64,000 bases of DNA from Hyposmocoma kahamanoa (taxonomy: Eukaryota; Arthropoda; Insecta; Lepidoptera; Cosmopterigidae). Positions 11,451-22,210 of this stretch are shown here, one piece after another; position 1 is the first letter of the stretch; every line of letters begins with the position of its first letter. A model generated the notes under the pieces. The model ran no database searches. It saw only the letters and a program-made list of their open reading frames with translations, and had not been told where the DNA came from. Both the position numbers and the translations under genes were made by a program. The stretch lies in contig NW_020653945.1 in assembly GCF_003589595.1 (NCBI RefSeq), positions 10,138,855 through 10,202,854 on the forward strand, in the 5' to 3' direction.

Positions 11451-12480
11451 TTAATAATATTACATTGACGCTTCAGATAGAAAGCATGTTTCTATTACAA
11501 TTCCAAATATCCAATATTATGCAAATATCTTACATTACATTTTTCTGATATAATCAACTCTTAGTTCCTAAAGAACACGTTTAGTATAACATCAAAGTGT
11601 AATGTAAGTACTTAATAAATCTACAACCGAGCAATGTCGCTAAGCATCGAGAATTTATTTATATCTATTAATTATAGCAAATGAGGGAGCCGGGAGAGCA
11701 CACGTTAACGATCCCTGTATACAAGTAATCCAGTCAATTAAGCGGAGATTAGTAGGTTATCTATTTTGCAAGTATCATAATAGTAAGGTTGTAGAATATT
11801 TTACCTTGAAACTTGAGACAGTAAGGCATTGCAGTAAATTTTACATCATCATCATCAACCAATTCTAATCCAATCCACTGCTGTACAATGGACATTCAGC
11901 TTATCCATTTCATGCCTTTCATAGATCGTCACTCCATTTGTCGTTCTTTCTATTCAAGTACTTGTTTTTCCAATGCCTATAATCAAAGGCCCTTAGTTCG
12001 ACAAATATAGCCGCAGCTTGCTTATTCAGCGAGCTATGTCGATGATCTTGGTTCTATATCGGATTTCTTTATTACGGATGCCAGTACAGGCAAGGCTACA
12101 TAGTGTAGAACTATGGTAGAACTAAGGGGAAGTACCACACAGTGTACAGAGAGCAGGTGAGGTAGACAACAAGAGATGGTGAGGTAGACTTAGAACCAGC
12201 GTAAACCGGCGAACAGGAAAGCAGAGAACAATAAATTTACCGATATATATTTTATGCTATTTCAATTGGTATTAAAATAAGGTATTAATTTCTATGCTCT
12301 GAAATCGACCTCGGGGCATCGCGGCGTATATATCTTAGCGTTTGCGCTGAGATAAATACGTCGTGTTGTCGGGTTGCGCTCGCCCTTGGATGGTGGTTGC
12401 TCTCTATGTCATAGTGCTGGGAGGTAGAAATGAATAACTTGTTGGTAAATGACATACTTTATTGTAGTTAGAAAATATAT
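11451..12480. other. Intergenic, no gene seen
   Basis: AT-rich with no coding-like frame. A GC-rich patch at 12300-12410 contains GCGGCGTATATATC-like sequence but no recognisable element. Confidence 0.35.
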
Positions 12481-12646
12481 CGCACCCATCATGGAAGTAT
12501 GACATAAGCGAAGTTACATCAAAAATGTTTATTGCTCCATTGGATACAGAAAAATATAACCCACATTCTTGTAACTCTATTGACAATATTAGTCGAGTAA
12601 TGGAGCGATCAACATTTTTGACGTACCTTCTGCCATGAGAGGTGCG
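12481..12646. mobile_element. Palindromic MITE (copy 1)
   Basis: Inverted ends CGCACCCATCATGGAAG and CCATGAGAGGTGCG, with AAGTTACATCAAAAATGTTT on the left matching the complement of AACATTTTTGACGTACCTT on the right. A second, shorter copy lies at 20240-20348. Confidence 0.75.
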
Positions 12647-12796
12647 GTATTTAAATTACTTTATTATGTGCGTCTTAGCTCTATCTTTCACGATTTCATC
12701 ATTTCCGTGCTTGGTAACGTACGTGAATGTTGGAATAGAATTTGACAGTTACTTGTTTGATTACTGGTACAAAAAATCAAAGTAAACCCTTTTGTA

Positions 12797-12842
12797 CTTG
12801 CCTGGACGAACTCTTTCGCGATGAGCTATAGTGGTACTAGAT
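12797..12842 (-). repeat. Dispersed repeat A, terminal fragment
   Basis: CTTGCCTGGACGAACTCTTTCGCG matches the 5' end of repeat A in antisense. Confidence 0.5.
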
Positions 12843-13607
12843 ATGATATAATAAACATAGAAAATTATATAAAACATTAATAGTTATGGTATTAGAACAA
12901 AACGAATGTAATTTTTATAATATATATGATAAATTTAAATACAGGAATGAAATAAACTGCATAGGAAAATAAGTAAAATATCTAGGTGTAGCCAGTCTTC
13001 TCTACTAAAATTGAGAACAAAAAGCAACTATGTTAAAGCGAGTTTATTGTTTTTTAGCTTGAAGCTAAAAGTAAAAGCCACTCACTAATACTATTAATTT
13101 ACATAAATAAATTAGACAAAGTTGTAACGATCCCTTGTAAGCCAACAGGGTTTAACAATTTCTAACATGTATAATATAAAGAGGCAATTACAAACTGGTT
13201 TAATGTTTCGAAATGGCAGTTTATTTAAAGTTAAACTGTCCGCAACACGAAATGGTTCAAAAAGTCGTTGGTTCCTGAAAGTTGTGGTAACAACTACACC
13301 CCAATAAAACTTGGCTTGGCTTTTAAACGTTTAGTGAAGTTATTTATTTAATGAATAACTAAATTAATTTATAACCAAAACTACTTCAAGTGTTTTGTGT
13401 ATTGTAAATTTTTATGACGCTAAGATTAAGCTTTTAACTTCTAAATATAATGATTTTTGTGATATAATTCATGATGAATAACAAAATACACCCAGTAACA
13501 AAATCCCTACATAGGTAGTGCTTTCCAATATATATATATATATATATTTTTTTTTTATTTGTACACAGATTTCACAGATTGTAATAATGTGCCAATCCGC
13601 GATACCA
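12843..13607. other. Intergenic, no gene seen
   Basis: AT-rich. A short (TA)n run at about 13531-13548 followed by a T run is the only simple repeat. Confidence 0.4.
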
Positions 13608-13745
13608 TTCAGCAGCAGTAGAACTTCTTGTCAAATAATTCGTCCAAGGAAGCGCTGCCACCTTACCTATTTCTGCCGCCAATCAGAACTGTGAGCATTA
13701 GCGCGTTCCAATGAAACTACAGGCACGTCGCATGACTTGTCAACA
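13608..13745 (+). repeat. Dispersed repeat A, truncated plus copy
   Basis: AGCAGTAGAACTTCTTGTC, GCTGCCACCTTACCTATTTC and TGACTTGTCAACA occur in sense order. The copy stops in the middle of the element. Confidence 0.65.
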
Positions 13746-14589
13746 GGATGTCCGGGGATGTAGTGCAAAAATTTTAAGACAGACAAAAACAACCGTCGTC
13801 TTTTGTTAGCTTTAGCCCCATGTGTACTTTTCAATAAAAAAAATCATAGCTGATAAATAGTTTACAGTGGCATTAATAAAGCTATGTAGTTTTATTGAGA
13901 ATAAAACCAGCTTCTAGGAAATAAATAATAATACGGCAAAATAAATTATTCTGCATGAAAAAAAAATAATCGTAAGGTGAAAAAAAATCTATACCTGCCA
14001 AAAATAGACACACTGCACATTACACGCTTACTGATGGCAACTGGTGCGTTTCAACCTGAGCAGCACTGTCGCGGGCACAAATTTGATCAATCGCTAGTGA
14101 CGTGCATTTTATAGTTTTTTAGAAAATCACTTGTTAATACTTACCCTTGCTAATTAAAACCCCGGTCTCCCCTACTTATTTTTTGTTTTTAATTGTTAGT
14201 TTTTGAGTTGCTTTCGATCCAACAATTGTCACTCTACTTTAATTTAATCACTTTAGAAGTTATTGTTGAGTAAAAAGACCCCTCGCAGTCAAAACAAATT
14301 TGTATCAGATTCGTAATTGTTGTTTAGTTTAATTTCTTCATTTCTCATCTTTGAAATTAAATTGTTTGTCACTTTCCTACTAACGACAAAAAGATTCCCT
14401 GTACCGCTCACAATCGATTTGACACTACATGTATATCTATAGCATTAAATAGCACTAAGACTTTATATATACTTTCTAGTTTACAAATTATTGAAATGCA
14501 ATCAACTGTACAGATCTAATATTCCATTAATATTTGCACAATTGCTTGCAGATTGAATACAATGTGACTAAATTACTGTACTCTAGCGG

Positions 14590-14800
14590 CAAATAAACAT
14601 ATATTATTCTATTCACCAATCGATCAGTCTCAAACTAGGGAATTCCCTGTACAATAAGTACCAGAGCAACGGAGTTCGAATAGTCCAGATCAGAACTGAT
14701 TTAGAAGAGTTCATTTTCCAAATTGGTCCTACCGGCAACCGAACCCGGCACTTATCGAGCGCACACATTGCAAACAATTGAGCCATCGCGGTCATCTATA
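14590..14800 (-). repeat. tRNA-derived SINE, minus strand
   Basis: On the minus strand it opens with GATGACCGCGATGGCTCAAT, has an A-box-like start, and reaches GGGTTCGGTTGCC, a B-box match, about 50 bases later. A non-tRNA body follows. This head/body arrangement is that of a SINE. Confidence 0.6.
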
Positions 14801-15250
14801 AAATCAAGATTAATTATTTTGATTAGGAATTGGGGTATTTTCACAAAAATTTCATGCTAGTAAATAAATCATGATATTCAATAAAATAAATATTAAGATT
14901 AATACAGCAACATCTCTAGTCAGCTGCTGGTAGCTGTAAAGGTAGCGGAACCTCGTCTAGCGGCCACAGTGTAACCCATCGTCGTGAAACGACACATTGC
15001 AGCATTAATCAAGCATTTTCAATATGTCGATAAATTGCTCTTACCGGGAAGCGAACCAGCAAGCTGGTTTTGATTCCAGTCGGAATCAAACCGATCGGGT
15101 AAACTCGAAATATGATATATCTTTCTAAATTGTGAGTTAAATCAACTATTGTCCCGATTTGAAATGTCAAAAGTTTCCGATCGGGCAGTTGTGAATCGCA
15201 ATTATGCGCGTCGACTCGGAAGAGACGCAGTTTCCGATCGGAAGAGGCAA
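14801..15250. other. Intergenic, no gene seen
   Basis: Contains two pairs of short complementary phrases around GATTCCAGTCGGAATC (15073) and TCCGATCGG (15177 and 15231), probably parts of decayed foldback sequence. Confidence 0.35.
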
Positions 15251-15254
15251 TCAA

Positions 15255-15430
15255 AATCCGTCCGACATCCGTCCGAAACAATAACTGCCAAACAATACTT
15301 GACCAAATGAAAAGACGCGTGATGCGAATGAAGCTTCATACTTCATACTTGTCTTTTAATTTTGTCGAATATTACTTATTTTTCAGTAATTGTTTCGGAC
15401 GGATGTCGGACGGAGATCGAGAGTAGACCC
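15255..15430. mobile_element. Palindromic MITE, ATCCGTCCGAAACAAT family (copy 1)
   Basis: CGACATCCGTCCGAAACAAT near 15266 is mirrored by ATTGTTTCGGACGGATGTCG near 15391. Related copies lie at 37615-37715 and 51795-52020. Confidence 0.7.
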
Positions 15431-16850
15431 CCAGAAATCCATCGCACACAGCGTATCTTTAAACCGCCAAGGTCGTCAAAATTATATTCTAACATTGCGT
15501 TTGTTTACACTTTTCCTAAATTTTCTGTTGAAACTATTCACCTTTTAGTGCATACAAACGCAAAATGGAACAAATGAAATTACAGACATTTCCCGTTTGT
15601 ATTTTAATCACCAGTACACCAGTACTCTAGATTGCTTTTCCCTTTGACTCTTCTGAAAAACCTGATTCGTCCATATTCCCCCGTAATTGGAAGCTACATC
15701 AAAGAGAAGCAATTTCCCAATTGCTCGGTGTGCCAACTGATGCAATAACCTTTAAAACATAAAGTGTGTATTTATTTGTACTATAAATCTTTCCCACGTT
15801 ATTGAATACTCATTCGTGTGTGTTAAAAAAAATAAGTTACAATCTTTTTAGTTTATAATATTTGGTATTAACATAATTTGATTCTGGACTGTTACATATT
15901 GATATTTGAGATTACAGATTGATATTTTATTAAATCACTTTTTCAGAAATTTCTGATTTCACATTCAGCGTTCGGATTTGTGTTCGCGAAATTGAAAACA
16001 CCCAAGAGATGAAGAATATATGTATATCTACGGGAGCAATTCCTTGTATGTTTTGCAGAAGTAACAAAACATGTTTGTGCTTGTGAAACAACTTTTCCCA
16101 TCGACGGGTAGTGCAATTTTTATCAATGCAACTGAAATACAATTTGGCACGAACCTCCCGGTTTTAAAAAGCCGAATTCTGACCCATTTCAACCCATAGG
16201 TCGGTTCATAAAGCTGACTCTGCAGAAACCTTGATGTCACACGATTTGTGCCTTGAATTAGAACTTACCTACACCCCATTTGCGGTTGCGTGTTACCGCT
16301 ATTAAGGACACACTAGCTGATCCCGATCTAAATGTATACCTAGTTCCCGAGAACATTCCGTCTGGTCTTCGTACCGCGAGAAATAAATTGCTATAAGTAC
16401 AGAATTACAAATGTTGTAGAAAAAGTAGATTTCAATTGACAGTACAAATGTGATTATGTGTTTCGAGCCGCCATTTTGTTTCTGAATACAGAGTAATTAA
16501 CAAAAGCTAATTCAGCAAACCATATAGATAGAAACAACCGACCGGATTTCTACATTAAACTCTATTACAAGATTAACAAGGCTCATTTATATGCAAATGG
16601 GAGTTATTTAGGAACCGAGAGGTAATCTCTTCCGCGGACAAGCCGAAATTATTCAGTTACGATAGCATTCAATTTTGTAATTACTGAATAATTCAAAATC
16701 GATTAGAATTTACACAGCCAATCGTCGAATAGTGCAAATTTAATCGCGAAGCCAATTGTCACACCGTCCAAAACTTAAGTAAATGTTTGCTGTCGTAGAT
16801 ATAGCGAATTCGCTACAGTACCTCGTTTCTAAAAAAAACAATGGGCTGTT
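15431..16850. other. Intergenic, no gene seen
   Basis: AT-rich, with no coding-like frame and no repeat with definable ends. Confidence 0.4.
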
Positions 16851-17060
16851 TAACAATAGAAAGATGCTAAAAGTTTTCGCTTTTACTAATAAAAGTACTT
16901 TAAACTTTGCTAAAAAAGTTCAAAATACGTTCGTTTAACATTTACAAACCATTAAATTACAATACTCGAGACATCAACGCTTGTTATGTACTGTATCACG
17001 TTGGTACATGATACAGCACCGATGTGCTGAAAACGATTCTTATTCTAGTACAATGCACGT
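16851..17060 (+). repeat. Flanking duplicate, left copy
   Basis: About 200 bases resembling 18445-18750. Shared phrases in the same order include TACGTTCGTTTAACAT, CTCGAGACATCAACG, AAAACGATTCTTA and CACAATGCA/TACAATGCA. The two copies bracket the GC-rich LINE block and the assembly gap. Confidence 0.65.
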
Positions 17061-17084
17061 TGAGGCACATCAACGCTTCCCCTC

Positions 17085-17799
17085 GAATGAGTTCCCGCCA
17101 CGAGCCGGCCGATGGTGCTAGGTTGGTCCGAGGTCCGGGCGGCGTCGTGGTCCGGGCGGCGCGGCGTTGTGGTGAATGTTCACAGATTCCAGGCGCCGAC
17201 TCAACCGGCGAGAGGGAAACCCGGGGGGGTTTTAGTGGGGTAGGCCCTCCAGTCTGGAGGGAAAGTCTCCACATAACCCCTGAGTCTCCCTGGGCTCAGG
17301 GGTATCCATAAAGATTTCCTCCCCGTCAAAAAAAAAGGTTGGTCCGAGGAGGAGGGCCAACCGCCGCGTACCGCGCGGAATCGTCTTGGTCCAGGGCGAA
17401 TCGATACGAGCGACCCGCTCCCCAAGAGGTGGAGCGGGAGCGCCGCCTCGCGGCGCAGCGCATGCGGGACCGGTGGAAAGAGGGCTTGGCGGATCCCCCC
17501 TATGGCGCTCGTACCATAGAGGCGATCCGCCCTGTCCTCGTAGAGTGGGTAAACCGGTCCCACGGGCCACTGTCGTTCCACCTTGTGCAGGTGCTGACCG
17601 GGCACGGCTGCTTCGGTCACTACCTGCACAAGGTGGCGAGGAGGAAACCGTCCCCGTCGTGCCACGAGTGCGGCGCTGCGGATGACACCGCGCAGCACAC
17701 CCTAGAGGTGTGTAGCCGGTGGGATGAGCAGCGCCGCACTCTGACGGGGACTGTAGGGCAGGACCTCTCGCTGCCGAGCGTGGTTGCCGCCATGCTCGA
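17085..17799 (+). mobile_element. Non-LTR retrotransposon (R1-like) 3' part, interrupted
   Basis: A GC-rich block sharply distinct from its AT-rich surroundings. From 17339 one frame reads through to the gap and encodes the C-terminal part of a non-LTR reverse transcriptase polyprotein, ending in a cysteine-histidine knuckle (CHECG, then QHTLEVC) with a following W-x3-R pattern. That order is characteristic of R1-clade LINEs. The LINE is split at 17133 by a second retroposed fragment (17134-17336) and continues into the 400-base gap, so its 3' end is not visible. Confidence 0.75.
17134..17336 (+). mobile_element. Second LINE 3' fragment nested in the first
   Basis: About 203 bases of GC-rich 3' UTR-like sequence ending in a run of nine A. 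It is flanked on both sides by the 13-base direct repeat GGTTGGTCCGAGG (17121-17133 and 17337-17349). That is a textbook target-site duplication and places the insertion inside the R1-like LINE. Confidence 0.8.
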
Positions 17800-18199
17800 N
17801 NNNNNNNNNNNNNNNNNNNNNNNNNNNNNNNNNNNNNNNNNNNNNNNNNNNNNNNNNNNNNNNNNNNNNNNNNNNNNNNNNNNNNNNNNNNNNNNNNNNN
17901 NNNNNNNNNNNNNNNNNNNNNNNNNNNNNNNNNNNNNNNNNNNNNNNNNNNNNNNNNNNNNNNNNNNNNNNNNNNNNNNNNNNNNNNNNNNNNNNNNNNN
18001 NNNNNNNNNNNNNNNNNNNNNNNNNNNNNNNNNNNNNNNNNNNNNNNNNNNNNNNNNNNNNNNNNNNNNNNNNNNNNNNNNNNNNNNNNNNNNNNNNNNN
18101 NNNNNNNNNNNNNNNNNNNNNNNNNNNNNNNNNNNNNNNNNNNNNNNNNNNNNNNNNNNNNNNNNNNNNNNNNNNNNNNNNNNNNNNNNNNNNNNNNNN
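17800..18199. other. Assembly gap, 400 N
   Basis: Exactly 400 unspecified bases. The left edge lies inside a LINE reading frame and the right edge is AT-rich. The round size suggests an estimated rather than measured gap. Confidence 0.99.
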
Positions 18200-18259
18200 A
18201 TTTTCAGTACAAATCGGCAATTTCATACTTTAACCCCTATTATTTTGTCCGGTCTTAGA

Positions 18260-18335
18260 AACGCGTTTTATTTTTCAAACAAACCAGTATTTCGGCTATT
18301 TATAGGTATCATGATCACGGCTGACGTCATCCAAA
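18260..18335 (+). repeat. Dispersed repeat D copy
   Basis: TTTTCAAACAAACCAGTATTTCGG followed by ATCATGATCACGGCTGACG, in the same order as at 6937. Confidence 0.55.
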
Positions 18336-18444
18336 ATTAACTTTAGTAAATTAATTACTGTTATTGATGAGTGTTCAAGTTTTTTTTCTGCTACCACTGT
18401 ACTTCAGTTCAGGTACTCATGATTTCTAAAAAATATTAATAGGC

Positions 18445-18750
18445 TGTCGAAATAGGGAGATGTGCTCAATGTTTTCGTTTTTATTAGCAAACTTTAAAGT
18501 ACGTTCGTTTAACATCTAAAACCGTTAAAAACTACAACACTCGAGACATCAACGGTTCTTAATAAAATGGTAGGTAAATGAGGACTCCTGGTCCAAAAAC
18601 TTAGCTACTTACTTAAAAGGACTTTCGAACCCATACCTTGTAAACTAGGCCTATAATAAGTTAAAGTAAATAAACTTCTGTTTTATTGTTGTTTACTATA
18701 TCACGTACCAGTGTTAAAAACGATTCTTACTCCAACACAATGCATGTTAA
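18445..18750 (+). repeat. Flanking duplicate, right copy
   Basis: Second copy of the 16851-17060 sequence. It contains an extra block of about 130 bases (18560-18690) that is absent on the left. Confidence 0.6.
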
Positions 18751-19539
18751 GAATTGATGACTCTTCAAAGTATCATGTTCGACTCATAATATTAAGATAT
18801 TAACTTAACGTGTTATAAAAAGTATAGTGCCTACAACACCTGTCTTGTCGCAAGATATATTGTCTTGTAAATTGCTTGGATTTTCACGGTTGCTACATCT
18901 TGGACTTGTACAATTAAATTTAATAAAATCTATTATACCGTCTTAGGGCGGTAATGTAATGAAAAAGGCCGTGAGCGTAATTTAGAAAGTCAAGGTCTTT
19001 ATGATGATGATAATTATCTTGATACATATTCAGGTTTACTTCGAACCCTAATTAAAATATGAGTTCATATGTATATTTCGTTGCAGGCGCCTGTACCTAG
19101 ATATCAAGCAGCGGTCCACGATAACCTACTCAGGGGCCACAGTCACAACCTGAAACTTTTGGAGGTAGAGTCTAAAAAACAGAACTCGTTTTTGGCACTT
19201 TACCCGCGTTCAACAGTATTGAGTAAAAATAATAGCTTGATTTTAATACTTACTGATTTTAACTTTTGTTGTAGTAGTCAGATTATGACTGGGATCATTA
19301 TGTTACTAGAACTGGAACGTGAAGATTGAATTTACGATACAAGTGCTTCCATCTGTTGCAATGAATCGGAATCGCTTCACATGAAAGCTTTCCCTATCAG
19401 TCTACTTAGAAAAGAACCTCATGGTAGAACAGAGTTAACTGAAAATGAACGCTATTTCAATAGATGGCATTGAGTTAAATTATTTTCAATTGTACTGCTA
19501 TCTAAACAGAGCAGTCATTACATGTGCAGTGCGCAAAAG
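18751..19539. other. Intergenic, no gene seen
   Basis: AT-rich. An 86-codon frame at 19069-19329 has no recognisable domain, start context or splice signal, and I do not call it a gene. Confidence 0.35.
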
Positions 19540-19998
19540 GGGTCTGTAGCATCTAAACCCTGTGTCGGTAAAAAGTTGCAACGGAACCCGAATAAACCCA
19601 AATGCGATGATTGTGTGATCCCGGGACTGGTTGTTTGTTAAAAAAAATTAAATATGAATCGCATCCTGTCCCGGGTTCAATTGCACCTCGAGAGAAGACA
19701 TTAAATTTGTATTGTCTGAACCCGAATTCATTTTCGATAGATATTGGCCCATCGCAGGTAAGAGTGGATAAAAATTATACAACTTTTATGAAAAGATTAT
19801 ACTTTGAGTAACAAAACACAATAGAAATTTAATGTCATTTCTCAAAGTATAACTGAATCCGGGACTGGATGCGACTCGCTATAATATTTTTGACAAGCAA
19901 TCAGTCCCGGCATCACACGATACTCGCATTTAGGCTCGTTCGGGTTCCGTTGCAACTTTGAAGCGACCTCGGGTTCAGACGCTACAAAACCCGTAACA
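19540..19998. mobile_element. Foldback element, arms about 125 bp
   Basis: The left arm contains GTTGCAACGGAACCCGAA, CCCGGGACTGGTTG and AATCGCATCCTGTCCCGG. The right arm (about 19850-19990) contains their complements in reverse order. The centre holds a smaller palindrome, ATACTTTGAGTAAC against CTCAAAGTATAAC. Confidence 0.75.
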
Positions 19999-20239
19999 AG
20001 AACCTCCCCGTACGACATACTATTCCTTTCCTGTACGTCCGGCGCAACCTGGGCAATAATTGGAGAGTACCTTACGCTGATTTGCAAATCTTTTCACGAC
20101 AATGACAAGCATTATTGTGCATGTCATCGATACGATAAGAAGTCCTTCCCTATTTCGTACTACGTAAATTTGAAACTTATCTATTAATAGTCATTTGATT
20201 GGGTACTTAATCTAGACGCATAGAAAATATTCCACATAA

Positions 20240-20348
20240 TTCGTACCCCTCATGGAAGAAGTTACGTCAAAAATGGTTTTTGCTCTATCTATCCAATAAA
20301 CATTTTTGACGTAACTTCACTTACGCCATTCTTCCATGAAGGGTGCGA
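20240..20348. mobile_element. Palindromic MITE (copy 2)
   Basis: CCCCTCATGGAAGAAGTTACG at the left is mirrored by CTTCCATGAAGGGTGCG at the right. The family is shared with 12481-12646, but the loop is shorter. Confidence 0.75.
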
Positions 20349-20765
20349 ATTGTTAAAGCACACATTTTACATTCACATAATAAAAGATAGGAGTTGTGCT
20401 AAAATCCGTGTATTTCAAACTTGTGGATAACAATATTCCAAAAAGTTATAATATTCTTAGAGCATTAATTAATCATTTAAGGTAAATAAATCACCATTAG
20501 GTACTATATATATTAATACAATATACCAATAAGCAAGCATTTACAAGTGTTATTTAAATAATTGCAAAAACATGGCACAAAAAATTGAGTACAGCCAGCA
20601 TCGAAATCAACAGACTGTACAAAAAACCACACATTCGAAGTGCTTCTATAATGAGAAATAAACTCTCATATGGCAATGAATTCAAGTAGAACTTATCAAT
20701 TGCAATTTGCTTATTTACAATTGCCTGTACAAGTAACCGGCGGAATCAAGAAATACGAGGACTAA

Positions 20766-22210
20766 AGGCCCATTTAGATGGGGAGAGTTTCTCGCACGCT
20801 TCGAGACGAAAACTCGTAGGCGATTCTCGTAAGCAATAATCGCCATAAGATTATCGTATCATAATGTTTACATTCAGGCAAGAACTAAAATCTCGCCTAC
20901 GATTATGTCATACGAGACTCGTAAGCAACTTAATCGCCTCCTCGACTGTTTACACGGAGAAATATGTAGTAAGGAGATTCTTGCTTACGAGTTTTCGACT
21001 TGTCTAAACACGATCTCGTATGACATTTTTTCAAGTTCATACGATTATCGTACAAATCGGTTCGAACCGTTTTGAGTGCGAGAATTGCCATTCGAGTTCA
21101 GTGATTACTGCGGTATTGACTATGGATATATCGAAATGACGCAAAAATCATTCAAATTTGGAACTGCTGATAATATTAAGTTCATTGCAATGTATAGAAA
21201 TATAAATTTGATTTATCATTTTTTTTTAATTATATAACTACTGACACAAACAAAACTGACAATTATGATAAATTTATAGGGCGAGTGAGTGCGTGTGTGA
21301 GTGCGTGAGTGACTGAGTGAGTGAGTGAGTGCGTGCGTGCGTGCGTGCGCGCGAGCGTGCGTGCACGCGATCTTGCGTGCGTGCGTGAGTGAGTGGTGAG
21401 TGAGTGAGTGAGTGGTGAGTGAGTGAGCGAGTGAGTGAGTGAGCGAGTGAGTGATGAGTGAGTGAGTGAGGGGTGAGTGAGTCAGTGAGTGGTGAGTGAG
21501 TGAGTGGTGAGTGAGTGGCTGAGTGAGTGAGTGTGTGAGTGGTTAGTGAGTGAGTGAGTTGTGAGTGAGTGGGTGAGTGAGTGAGTGAGTGAGTGAGTGC
21601 GTGAGTGAGTGGTGAGTGAGTGAGTGAGTGAATAGGGAGTGAGTAGGGAGTGAGTGGGGAGTTAGTGAGGAGTGTTTATTGAAAAGTACATTTACTTGAA
21701 AAGTCGTGTCGGCCATCTTGGATTTAGAAATAAATGCTATGTTCGTAATGAGCACCCCCAAATACCTCAAAAACGATACCCAACTTGCCATTATTTGAAA
21801 AGTGCGGGCACGACTTTTCATCCTGGATTTAGAAAGGAGTGCCATATTCGTTACGAGAGCACCCTAAATACTATATTGCCCACGCTATATTCGACCACAG
21901 AGGCACTCACTCACCGTTATTTGAAATTTTTTTTTCGCTCTTGTTCCATTAATTCTTGTCTTAGAAAAGCAATGATAATCAAAACACCCTCGCGCGCTGC
22001 ACTCGTGGTAGAAACGGCTGGCACAGAAACTCGAAATACGATTTTTGCTTTCGAGTTCTGTTTACACGGAGACGTTATATTGAAAGGCGAGGAGATTATC
22101 GCTCACGTGGACGGTCGATAATCGCAAATGTTTAGACGAGGAAAGTTTTTTTATATTCTTTCGATAATCGTATCTTCGAGACGAGAAACTCTCTCCATCT
22201 AAATGGGCCT
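20766..22210. mobile_element. Harbinger-like large MITE with TAA duplication
   Basis: A 1,445-base element with inverted ends AGGCCCATTTAGATGG (left, 20766) and the complement ending ATGGGCCT at 22210. The pairing extends about 29 bases with one mismatch, through GAGAGTTTCTCG. It is flanked by TAA on both sides (20763-20765 and 22211-22213), the 3-base duplication expected of PIF/Harbinger transposition. Subterminal GATTATCG and CGAGACG motifs recur on both sides. No transposase is encoded; the 149-codon frame at 21672-22121 has no recognisable domain and spans the right subterminal repeats. Confidence 0.85.
21281..21672 (+). repeat. GTGA microsatellite array
   Basis: About 390 bases of (GAGT)n interrupted by GGTGAGTG and by a GCGTGCGTGCGTGCGC patch at 21327-21385. 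It lies entirely inside the Harbinger-like element. Confidence 0.95.

Noticed and set aside
17339..18340. A 333-codon frame across the gap
   Set aside because: The frame passes through 400 unknown bases and joins unrelated AT-rich sequence; only the part before 17800 is LINE coding sequence.
21672..22121. 149-codon frame inside the Harbinger-like element
   Set aside because: No transposase or DNA-binding motif, and it spans subterminal repeats, so it is chance openness.
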